A DNA stretch of 21,739 bases, from the NCBI GenBank assembly GCA_964636885.1, contig CAZWVA010000048.1, forward strand, positions 1 through 21,739, given 5' to 3'. A model generated the notes under the pieces. It did not search any database. It had not been told where the DNA came from and saw only the letters and a program-made list of their open reading frames with translations. Positions 14,939 to 21,739 of this stretch are shown here, piece by piece (positions within the stretch are counted from its first letter, which is position 1; each line of letters opens with the position of its first letter). The position numbers and the translations under genes were made by a program. The DNA is from CAZWVA01 sp964636885. Lineage in GTDB: Bacteria > Desulfobacterota_D > UBA1144 > Nemesobacterales > CSP1-2.

Positions 14939-16042
14939 TCAGAAAGCCCATCTTCCCAGGACGAAATGGGTAAGAAAGAGGGCAAAAAGTAAAAGCGACG
15001 TGAAGGTAATAGCATAATCCGCTTCCCTCCGCCTTCCAAAGAGGGAGAGGGTGATGAATACGGGAAAAACGGAAAGGGCATAGCGCGGGGTACTAAGCAA
15101 GAAGGAGGTTGAGGTCACTACCAGCCAGGTGGCTATCATATAGAGGATATAAGAGGGACGGAGCCTTACAAAGAGCGCCAAAATCGCCAGTACGTATACC
15201 AATAGCCCGAATGCGAGTTCGGCCCAGCCCACAAGGGTTCCATAGACCGACGACGGCGACCCGGTGGCACCCCAAGACCCTACGAGTCCCTTCCAAGGAA
15301 AGGTAAGTGCCTTAGACCAGTGCCCCTTCTCTATATCGAGGAATCTCAGGAGGTCTCCAAACACCATGTAGTTGATAAGGAGATAGGATGCGAGTCCGAT
15401 AGGGATGAGGGCAAGCCAGGAGACGTCTTTCTTTATGTCTTTTATCCGAAACCCTCTTTGATACATGTACTCCAGTATCAGGGCTGGCAGTAGGATAATC
15501 CCCGTCATCCTGGTTGCCGAAGCGAGCATCCCTGTAAGGCCAGATAGCGACCAGTTCCCCTTCCTTCCATAGTAGAAACTCGAAATGGTAAGGGCGAGAA
15601 AGGGACTTTCCGTATAGCCCGCGTGGAGGAAGTAGGCCGTTGGGAATATGGAGAAATAGAATACCGCCTTCAAGGCGGTTTCCTCTTCATAGTCGAGTAG
15701 GACGAGTTTGTAGAGGTAGAAGGCGGCTACTATATAGGCGAGATTTGAAACCATAAGGGCAGAGAGGATGTAGTTATTAAAGATCTGATTAAAGAGCCTG
15801 ATTAGGAGTGGATAAAGTGGGAGGAACACGATTCTTAGATGCCTTTCCCCTATAGTCGAATTCGAATAGCCTCTCTCTGCTATATCTAGGTAGTGTGCCG
15901 TATCCCAGCGATTCCAGATCTTAAGTAAAGAGGGGTACCTATCCTGGAATACAGAAAATGCCACATACGAAAACAGGAACGTCCCAAGGGTCGTTACGGC
16001 TATAATAGAAGCGATTTCGTTTATCTGTTTCTTGCAGCTCAT
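14939..16042 (-). CDS. PIG-V-like mannosyltransferase (GT-C)
   Basis: 367 residues with about eight to ten predicted membrane helices. The first outer loop has WNRWDTAHYLDIAERGY (Asp47), the hallmark of PIG-V/GPI mannosyltransferase II-like proteins and their bacterial relatives. It is followed by RIVFLPLYPLLIRL, FPTAYFLHAGYTESPFLAL and the ASATRMTGIILLPAL segment. The family uses polyprenyl-phosphate-linked mannose on the outer face; the bacterial acceptors are largely unknown. GAGG lies directly against the ATG. It is transcribed alone and divergent from the CPBP protease gene. Confidence 0.83.
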   Translation of the reverse strand: MSCKKQINEIASIIAVTTLGTFLFSYVAFSVFQDRYPSLLKIWNRWDTAHYLDIAERGYSNSTIGERHLRIVFLPLYPLLIRLFNQIFNNYILSALMVSNLAYIVAAFYLYKLVLLDYEEETALKAVFYFSIFPTAYFLHAGYTESPFLALTISSFYYGRKGNWSLSGLTGMLASATRMTGIILLPALILEYMYQRGFRIKDIKKDVSWLALIPIGLASYLLINYMVFGDLLRFLDIEKGHWSKALTFPWKGLVGSWGATGSPSSVYGTLVGWAELAFGLLVYVLAILALFVRLRPSYILYMIATWLVVTSTSFLLSTPRYALSVFPVFITLSLFGRRREADYAITFTSLLLFALFLTHFVLGRWAF

Positions 16043-16106
16043 CCTCTTTCAAGTAAAGGGTGTTTCTATTTTATCATTTTTTTAGAGGTATAAAGAATCT
16101 GAGAAA

Positions 16107-16763
16107 TTGACCTATCCCTCTATCTTGTGTATTTTTATCCCGTCTATAACGGTTCTCTTCGGAACCCATTTTATGATAAGTAGAACTCTACTCGGTGCGT
16201 ACCAAGGACCCATTCTGGCCTATGTCCTTACTGTAGTTGTAATTACGATCATAAGGGGTTTCTTGCCCTCGGAATACGTCTTTCCGCTTGCCGCCGTTCT
16301 CATGTTCGGGATGCCTTTTCTTATGAAAAGCGATGTCGTGGGGCTTAGGTGGAACCTACGTGGAGTGCTCATAGGGGTTACGGTATCGATCGTCATTCTC
16401 TCTCTCTATGTGCTTATTATCGGCAAGCCCATTCAACCGAGTAGGGTCTCTTTTTCTCTCATCGTTCCGCATCTCGTTCTTGTGGCCATTCCCGAAGAGG
16501 TTTTCTTCCGTGGCTACCTTCAGGAAAGGATCGGAAACAACCTAAGGGGGGTATTACTTGTGAGCCTACTCTTTTCTGTTGCGCATCTCGTTACGAGGTG
16601 CCTGGGAGGAGGATGCAGTGGCATGGGTTACCTGTTGGCCCTCCTTACTTTTTTCCCGTCTATAGTTATGGGCTATATGTACGTCGTCTCAGGAACCCTC
16701 TGGGCGAATATAACGTTCCATTTCCTCGCCAACGTGGTTTATGTGTCGACAGGCGGATTATAG
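16107..16763 (+). CDS. CPBP-family intramembrane metalloprotease
   Basis: 218 residues, predicted glutamic-type membrane protease of the CAAX/ABI (CPBP) family. The family motifs are all present: EExxxR as EEVFFR (E130, E131, R135), FSVAH with His160, and FHFLAN with His205 and Asn209, on a background of about six to eight hydrophobic segments. In bacteria such proteins process or modify membrane proteins and peptides; the target here is unknown. The start is uncertain. The longest frame begins at TTG (16107), with little ribosome-site support, and the next ATG is at residue 23, which would remove part of the first helix. It may share the divergent 64-base region with the PIG-V-like gene. Confidence 0.78.
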   Translation: MTYPSILCIFIPSITVLFGTHFMISRTLLGAYQGPILAYVLTVVVITIIRGFLPSEYVFPLAAVLMFGMPFLMKSDVVGLRWNLRGVLIGVTVSIVILSLYVLIIGKPIQPSRVSFSLIVPHLVLVAIPEEVFFRGYLQERIGNNLRGVLLVSLLFSVAHLVTRCLGGGCSGMGYLLALLTFFPSIVMGYMYVVSGTLWANITFHFLANVVYVSTGGL

Positions 16764-16787
16764 TGGTTTTTTTGAAGGGCTTATGGG

Positions 16788-16816
16788 TTTACGCCTCTAC
16801 CACGATGGAGTAATAT
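16788..16816 (+). promoter_or_regulatory. Possible promoter for nadE
   Basis: TTTACG (16788-16793), 17 bases, then TAATAT (16811-16816). The -10 lies in a perfect palindrome, TAATATATTA (16811-16820), only 6 bases before the ATG at 16827. Transcription would start at or next to the GTG/GTG/ATG cluster, so the message is likely leaderless. Confidence 0.42.
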
Positions 16817-16826
16817 ATTAGTGGTG

Positions 16827-18566
16827 ATGGACAGTATCAGGGTAGGTCTAGGACAGATAGACGTCTGCGTTGGTGATTTGGAGGGGAATCTAAAAAAGAT
16901 CCTCGAATATATGGAGATTGCAAGGGGGCTCGGTGTGGACGTTCTCTGTTTTCCGGAGCTCGCCATAACGGGATATCCACCCGAAGACCTACTGCTTAAG
17001 CCCAGTTTTATAGAGGATAACCTAGAGGCACTCGACAGAGTGAGGGAGGCCTCCCAGTCGATTACTGTAGTTATTGGTTTTGTGGATAGAAACGAAGATA
17101 TATATAACGCCGCCGCTATAATAAGCGATAAGAGGCTTGTGGACGTTTACCACAAGCGTTTCCTCCCGAACTACGGCGTCTTTGATGAGAATAGGTACTT
17201 TCAATCCGGCGTCCGCGCTCCCGTTTACAAGATGGGGAGTGTGGTATTCGGGGTGAATATATGTGAAGACATCTGGTACCCCGGGGACCCGACGAGGGAG
17301 CAGGCCCTCCTTGGAGGCGCCGAGATGATAATAAACATATCCTCTTCTCCATATCACGCCTCAAAGGTCAGCTCCAGAGAGCGGATGCTTTCCATAAGGG
17401 CTTCCGACTACTCGGTGATCCTGGTCTTCTGCAACCTCGTCGGGGGGCAAGACGAACTCGTGTTTGATGGCCATAGTGTCGTAATAAGCGAGAGAGGAGA
17501 GGTAATAGCTCGGGCCTCCGGGTTCAAGGAGGAGCTCCTCGTTACAGACGTGAGTCCAAGCCGCGTTTTTCGTTCGCGCCTCCACGACCCAAGGAGGAGG
17601 AAGGAGAAATACGCCCTTGGGTTCGAGTCCAAAAAGGCCCATGTTATCGAGCTCGGTCGAGAGGAAGATCAGAAGAAAAACCGTCCTAAGATCGAATCGA
17701 GGATAGAGGGATTCAGGGGTATGGAAGAGGAGGTGTTTCAAGCGCTCGTTCTCGGAACACGGGATTACGTCACAAAGAACGGCTTTAAAAAGGTAGTGGT
17801 AGGGCTAAGCGGCGGGATCGATTCGTCTCTTGTTGCCGCAATTGCTACCGAGGCCCTGGGAAAGGAAAACGTTATCGGGGTTTCTATGCCATCCAGGTAC
17901 AGCTCCACTGGAAGCATAGCCGATGCCAAGGAGCTCTCTAAAAACCTGGGTATCGAGCTTCTCTCCATTCCCATTGAAATGGCCTTTACCGCCTATCTTG
18001 GAGTTCTTTCTCAGGTCTTTCGTGGAAAGGAAGAGGACGTTACAGAAGAAAACCTCCAAGCGAGGATCCGTGGAAACATCCTAATGGCCCTTTCCAACAA
18101 GTTTGGGTGGCTTGTACTCACCACTGGAAATAAGAGCGAGATGGGCGTTGGATACTGTACGCTCTACGGGGATATGGCCGGGGGCTTTGCCGTCATAAAG
18201 GACGTGCCAAAGACCATGGTCTATCGTCTTTCGCGGTTTTACAATGTATGGAAGGGAAGGGAGGTGATACCAAAGTCGGTTCTGGAGAAACCGCCCTCGG
18301 CAGAGCTAAGACCCGACCAGAAGGATACCGATACCCTGCCCCCTTATGAGACCCTTGACCCTATACTTAAGGCCTATGTGGAGGAGGATCTGAGTGTGGA
18401 GGAGATCATCTCCCTCGGATTCGAAGAGGATCTAGTAAAGCGGGTGGCGAGGATGGTTGATTTAAACGAGTATAAGCGCAGGCAGGGCCCTCCCGGCATA
18501 AAGATCACACCAAGGGCCTTCGGCAAGGACCGCCGTTTTCCAATAACGAATCTCTACAGGGGATAG
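16827..18566 (+). CDS. nadE: Glutamine-dependent NAD+ synthetase
   Basis: A 579-residue two-domain enzyme that makes NAD+ from deamido-NAD+, ATP and glutamine, the last step of NAD synthesis. The N-terminal nitrilase-type glutaminase has the full catalytic triad: Glu44 in CFPELAITGYPPED, Lys110 in YHKRFLPNYGVFDE, and Cys146 in VNICEDIWYPGDP. The C-terminal synthetase carries the PP-loop SGGIDSS (328-334), GVSMPSRYSS, LTTGNKSEMGVGYCTLYGDMAGGFAVIKD and PSAELRPDQKDTDTLPPYE, all standard for NadE. Length is normal for the glutamine-dependent form. The frame extends two GTG codons further up (16821), but the ATG at 16827 is preferred because it begins the conserved strand. There is no Shine-Dalgarno sequence. 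Confidence 0.95.
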   Translation: MDSIRVGLGQIDVCVGDLEGNLKKILEYMEIARGLGVDVLCFPELAITGYPPEDLLLKPSFIEDNLEALDRVREASQSITVVIGFVDRNEDIYNAAAIISDKRLVDVYHKRFLPNYGVFDENRYFQSGVRAPVYKMGSVVFGVNICEDIWYPGDPTREQALLGGAEMIINISSSPYHASKVSSRERMLSIRASDYSVILVFCNLVGGQDELVFDGHSVVISERGEVIARASGFKEELLVTDVSPSRVFRSRLHDPRRRKEKYALGFESKKAHVIELGREEDQKKNRPKIESRIEGFRGMEEEVFQALVLGTRDYVTKNGFKKVVVGLSGGIDSSLVAAIATEALGKENVIGVSMPSRYSSTGSIADAKELSKNLGIELLSIPIEMAFTAYLGVLSQVFRGKEEDVTEENLQARIRGNILMALSNKFGWLVLTTGNKSEMGVGYCTLYGDMAGGFAVIKDVPKTMVYRLSRFYNVWKGREVIPKSVLEKPPSAELRPDQKDTDTLPPYETLDPILKAYVEEDLSVEEIISLGFEEDLVKRVARMVDLNEYKRRQGPPGIKITPRAFGKDRRFPITNLYRG

Positions 18567-18647
18567 ACGGTTTCTCTTTGAATACTTTCGTTCTAAAACC
18601 TTGCTTCCTTTTTGGCAAAATGATAACCTCTTTATGAGGGTAGCGAT

Positions 18648-20291
18648 ATGGCCAGATTTGGGGAGAGCTATTGCTGGATGATTAAGGATGATCCCTCCGT
18701 GTGCCCTTATATCGGATCTGGAGAAGAACACCTTTTAAGCGATCTCAGAAAACGTAATAGGGAGAAGTGCATAGAATGCGTGGAGTTTCAAGGTGATTTA
18801 AAGAGGCTGGCCGAGGAAAAGGGCTCCGTGTTCGAGGTGTTTCCTCTAATCCTAGATGAACTCTTGAAAAAGAGGAGAAAGATAAGCAGGTACGGGAAGT
18901 CCCTTGAGATCAAAGAAGAGATGTTTGATATGCTGGTTCACCTTTCGACCTCGCTAAAGCTTGTGCTCGATGTGGATGAGATACTGTATAAGGGGCTTGT
19001 GGCGTTTACGGCGGGAAGCATCTTCGGTTTTAATAGGGCCATTGTGCTTCTTTCTTCAGGGAATAACAGAAGACTCCGAGGATACTTTGCGTTAGGCCCC
19101 AAGGACCGTGAAGAGGCCATAAGCATTTGGAGGGAGATTTCGGAGAAGAACCTTACGATACAGGACCTTCTTAGGTTCTCCCCTCATACGTTCAATAAAG
19201 AGAAGGAAAAATTCAGGGATATCCTGGAAAAAATGGAGTTTAACATAAGCGAGGAGCCCTTTAGAAGGGTCTTTAAAACAGAGACGATCCTTAGGGTTTC
19301 TCCGCATGATGAAATACCCCTTGTGCTTCGCGATTTTTATAAAGACATCCCTTTTTGGATAATACCGTTTTTTTCCCACCTTAAGCGTCTTTTGGGGGTG
19401 GTACTCCTCGATAACTTCCTAACCAATAAGGAGGTATCCGAGGAGGAGATGAAGGCTATGGAGATCTTTGCAACGGAGATTTCGCTTGCGCTTGAAAGGG
19501 GGCTCACGTATGAGGAGCTTGAAGAGAAGGTCGAAACCCTTGAAGAGGCCAACGTGAAACTCAAAGAACATCAGGAGCTCATAATGAGGCTTAGGGCCGA
19601 GGCTTCGATCGGGGAGATGGTGCTTCAGGTCACGCATTCCTTTAAAAACCCGGTAATTGCCATTGCCGGGCTTGCCAGAGTTTTAAAGAAAAAGACCGCC
19701 TCAGATGTTACAATCGCAAAGTACACGGATGCTATACTAGAAGAGGCCTTTAAGCTCGAAAAGACACTTAAGGATTTTGTGAATTTTATTAAGACCAAAT
19801 ACATATCGGATAGGTCTCCTATAGACATCAACAGGGTGGTCGAGCTACTGTATCAGGAGAACAAGACGAAGGGAAAACTGCACGGAATTAATTTCCATCT
19901 AAACCTAAGGAGGGGACTCCCTCTGGTTCTGGGAAACGATTACCAGCTTTATAACTGCATCGAGAACATAGTGAATAACTCGATCGAAGCCATGGCCGGA
20001 GGGGGGGAGCTCTTTATAGAAACCGAGGCCCAAAACGGTTTCGTCTCGATAAGTATAAAGGACACGGGCCCCGGCATACCGGAAGAGGTGATGAAAAACC
20101 TCTTTAAACCCTTCTTTACGACGAAGAGCATTGGAAGCGGATTAGGGCTTTATACCTCAAAGGAGATCATAGAGAAGATGGGTGGAAATATTACCGTCTC
20201 GTGCGAAATCGAAAAAGGGTGTAAAGTTACTATAAATCTGCCTGCCCTAGGAAAAGAGGTCAACAATGAGCAGAATCCTGGTAGTGGATGA
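18648..20291 (+). CDS. Sensor histidine kinase with N-terminal Cys motif and GAF-like domain
   Basis: A 547-residue soluble kinase without membrane segments. Residues 1-50 contain CW (Cys9), CP (Cys19) and CIEC (Cys41/Cys44), a CW...CP...CxxC pattern found at the start of some signalling proteins and probably metal-binding. Residues about 88-285 look like a GAF sensor domain, and about 285-318 is a coiled coil (ELEEKVETLEEANVKLKEHQ). The H-box is QVTHSFKNPV (phospho-acceptor His330). The ATP-binding domain has the N-box ENIVNNSIEAM (439-449), DTGPGIP (472-478), FKPFFTTK and GSGLGL (496-501). GAGGG lies 7 bases before the ATG. Its end overlaps the response regulator by 26 bases, so they form a pair. 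Confidence 0.88.
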   Translation: MARFGESYCWMIKDDPSVCPYIGSGEEHLLSDLRKRNREKCIECVEFQGDLKRLAEEKGSVFEVFPLILDELLKKRRKISRYGKSLEIKEEMFDMLVHLSTSLKLVLDVDEILYKGLVAFTAGSIFGFNRAIVLLSSGNNRRLRGYFALGPKDREEAISIWREISEKNLTIQDLLRFSPHTFNKEKEKFRDILEKMEFNISEEPFRRVFKTETILRVSPHDEIPLVLRDFYKDIPFWIIPFFSHLKRLLGVVLLDNFLTNKEVSEEEMKAMEIFATEISLALERGLTYEELEEKVETLEEANVKLKEHQELIMRLRAEASIGEMVLQVTHSFKNPVIAIAGLARVLKKKTASDVTIAKYTDAILEEAFKLEKTLKDFVNFIKTKYISDRSPIDINRVVELLYQENKTKGKLHGINFHLNLRRGLPLVLGNDYQLYNCIENIVNNSIEAMAGGGELFIETEAQNGFVSISIKDTGPGIPEEVMKNLFKPFFTTKSIGSGLGLYTSKEIIEKMGGNITVSCEIEKGCKVTINLPALGKEVNNEQNPGSG

Positions 20292-20634
20292 CGAACCAAA
20301 TATAAGGTTAGTCTATAAGGAAGTTCTAAGCGAAGAGGGATACGAGGTCTTGGAGGCGGAATCGGCTAGGGAGACCTTTGAGATACTGAATCAAGAACCC
20401 GTGGATCTCGTCATTCTGGATATAAAGCTGAGATCCGAGAGTGGGCTCGATGTACTACAAAGGATGACAAAAGAGTTTCCCGATGTACCCGTGGTTCTGT
20501 GTTCCGCTTACGTTTCTTTTCAGAACGACTATACCTCTTGGCTTGCCGACAGTTATATTGTAAAGTCAAGTGATACCGATGAGTTGTTAAGAGAAGTGAA
20601 CAGGGTTCTAATTAAAAGGGGAAAAACCAGATGA
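20266..20634 (+). CDS. Single-domain response regulator
   Basis: A 122-residue receiver domain with no output domain. It has the acidic pocket (Asp8/Asp9 in VVDDEP), the phospho-accepting Asp52 in VILDIKL, the switch Ser in LCSAY and the conserved Lys in YIVKSSD. AGAGG lies just before the ATG. It is probably phosphorylated by the kinase whose gene it overlaps. As a stand-alone receiver it would act by protein contact or as part of a phosphorelay rather than by binding DNA. Its last bases overlap the nucleotidyltransferase start as ATGA. Confidence 0.9.
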   Translation: MSRILVVDDEPNIRLVYKEVLSEEGYEVLEAESARETFEILNQEPVDLVILDIKLRSESGLDVLQRMTKEFPDVPVVLCSAYVSFQNDYTSWLADSYIVKSSDTDELLREVNRVLIKRGKTR

Positions 20635-21739
20635 AGGCGGTGGTTCTAGCAGGGGGCTTTGGAACGAGAATAAAACCGCTCACGTACTCCCTTCCCAAGC
20701 CCATGCTTCCTCTGGCTGGGAAGCCGATACTGGACCATATGGTGAACCTTCTAAAGAGCCACGGGATCAAAGACCTCGTATTCTTGCTCTATTTTCAACC
20801 GGAGGTGATAAAGAACTATTTTCGGGACGGAAGCGGGTTCGGCGTGAAGATAAACTACGTAATTCCACCAGAGGATTATGGAACGGCAGGAGCCGTAAAA
20901 TTCGCATCTGATTACCTAAAGGGTGACGAGCCTTTTCTCGTAACGAGTGGTGATCTACTCACGGATGTTGATCTGGGAGCCCTGATCGAGTTCCATAAGG
21001 ATAGAAAGGCGATAGTCACCATTGGGCTTACCTCGGTGAAGGATCCGCTTCAGTTCGGTATCGTAATCACGGACAAGGACGGCAGAGTCGTTAAGTTCCT
21101 AGAGAAACCCGGCTGGGGCGAGGTTTTTAGCGACTCCGTAAATGCGGGGATCTATGTGATGGACCCCGCCGTTTTTGATTTTATTCCGGGAAAGCAGTCC
21201 TTTGATTTCAGCCACGACCTGTTTCCAAGGCTCCTCAGTGAGGAAAAGCCGCTTTTTGGTTTTTCCCTTCGGGGGTACTGGCGTGACGTAGGGGATGCTA
21301 CGTCTTACATACAGGCGAATATGGACATCCTGGCCGGGAGGGTAAGGGTAAAGGGGACAGGAAAGAGGCTCGATATCGTTGGAAAGGACATATGGCTCGG
21401 TAACGATGTAGACATAGCTCAGGACACTGAGCTTCAGGGAACGGTGATAATAGGAGAGGGTGTAAAGATAAGAGGAAAGGCCCATATAAGGGATTCGGTT
21501 ATAGGTGATCGCTCGGTCGTTCTTCAAAATACGAGAATCTCAAACAGCGTGCTTTGGAATGACACCTCTATTGGCGAGGATTCCCAGATTGAGGGGAGTG
21601 TTATATGCTCGAATGTGAGGATCGGAAGGGGAGTGAGGATAGAACAGGGGGTGGTGGTGGCTGAAAACTGCTCGATTGGCGATGAGGCGGTAATCAGGGA
21701 GGGGGTTAAGATATGGCCAAGCAAAGAGGTCGAGTCAAG
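20631..21739 (+). CDS. Sugar-phosphate nucleotidyltransferase, probable mannose-1-phosphate guanylyltransferase (partial at window end)
   Basis: The ATG at 20631 overlaps the regulator stop as ATGA, with AAAAGGGG about 9 bases upstream. The frame stays open for 369 codons to the window edge. The N-terminal domain is a standard NDP-sugar pyrophosphorylase: VLAGGFGTRIKPLT (5-18), PKPMLPLAGKP (22-32), YGTAGAVK (83-90), TSGDLLTD (105-112), FLEKP, VNAGIYVMDP and YWRDVGD. From about residue 255 a hexapeptide-repeat left-handed helix begins (IIGEGVKIRGKAHI, then SVIGDRSVV and SVICSNVRIG). The end (VKIWPSKEVE) resembles the point where bifunctional homologues pass into a phosphomannomutase-like domain. 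It most likely makes GDP-mannose, or possibly another NDP-hexose, and would feed the Dpm1-like enzyme. Confidence 0.87.
   Translation, partial: MKAVVLAGGFGTRIKPLTYSLPKPMLPLAGKPILDHMVNLLKSHGIKDLVFLLYFQPEVIKNYFRDGSGFGVKINYVIPPEDYGTAGAVKFASDYLKGDEPFLVTSGDLLTDVDLGALIEFHKDRKAIVTIGLTSVKDPLQFGIVITDKDGRVVKFLEKPGWGEVFSDSVNAGIYVMDPAVFDFIPGKQSFDFSHDLFPRLLSEEKPLFGFSLRGYWRDVGDATSYIQANMDILAGRVRVKGTGKRLDIVGKDIWLGNDVDIAQDTELQGTVIIGEGVKIRGKAHIRDSVIGDRSVVLQNTRISNSVLWNDTSIGEDSQIEGSVICSNVRIGRGVRIEQGVVVAENCSIGDEAVIREGVKIWPSKEVES

Noticed and set aside
16760..16775. T7 tract after the CPBP gene as a terminator
   Set aside because: No stem of useful length precedes it.

Overview
The window reads as chromosomal DNA of a bacterium, probably one with two membranes. 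It carries lipobox lipoproteins, a SurA-like chaperone, a Tat-exported dehydrogenase subunit, a histidine kinase with its response regulator, and a two-domain glutamine-dependent NAD synthetase. Arginine is mostly AGG/AGA and isoleucine is often ATA on both strands, a usage seen in many thermophiles and uncultured lineages. Nothing here fixes the phylum. Coding density is very high: no gap exceeds about 210 bases, and there are no tRNA or rRNA genes, CRISPR arrays or insertion sequences that I can see.

Layout. (1) An intrinsic terminator (106-147) ends something upstream, followed by thiI (tRNA 4-thiouridine synthetase, no rhodanese domain). (2) A divergent oxidoreductase unit. On the minus strand are a SurA/PpiC-like lipoprotein and a Tat-signal gluconate-dehydrogenase-subunit-3-like protein. 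On the plus strand, from a good sigma70-type promoter, are a GMC flavoprotein with a Cys cluster and an FG-GAP/ASPIC-UnbV lipoprotein. Together these look like an exported sugar or alcohol dehydrogenase with folding and surface partners, but no cytochrome subunit is present. (3) A dense glycosylation region (about 6.0-16.0 kb). It holds a GT2 polyprenyl-phosphate glycosyltransferase, an 889-residue protein joining a Gpi18-like GT-C domain to a complete PMT-type protein O-mannosyltransferase, and a GtrA-family protein. A minus-strand operon follows (zinc-ribbon methyltransferase, Dpm1-like polyprenol-phosphate-mannose synthase, and a GT-C enzyme broken by a one-base frameshift). Then come a 605-residue multi-pass membrane protein and a PIG-V-like mannosyltransferase. 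(4) A CPBP-family membrane protease and nadE. (5) An operon with overlapping genes: histidine kinase, single-domain response regulator, and a sugar-phosphate nucleotidyltransferase that runs off the window end.

How the genes may work together (inference): the last gene would make GDP-mannose or a related NDP-sugar. The Dpm1-like and GT2 enzymes would load the sugar onto polyprenyl phosphate. The GtrA protein may help move the lipid-linked sugar across the membrane. The GT-C enzymes would then transfer it to exported proteins or glycans outside. The exported oxidoreductase and lipoproteins are possible acceptors. Several genes at the head of transcription units have -10-like hexamers only about 9-15 bases before the start codon and no Shine-Dalgarno sequence, whereas genes inside operons do have one, which hints at leaderless or very short-leader messages.
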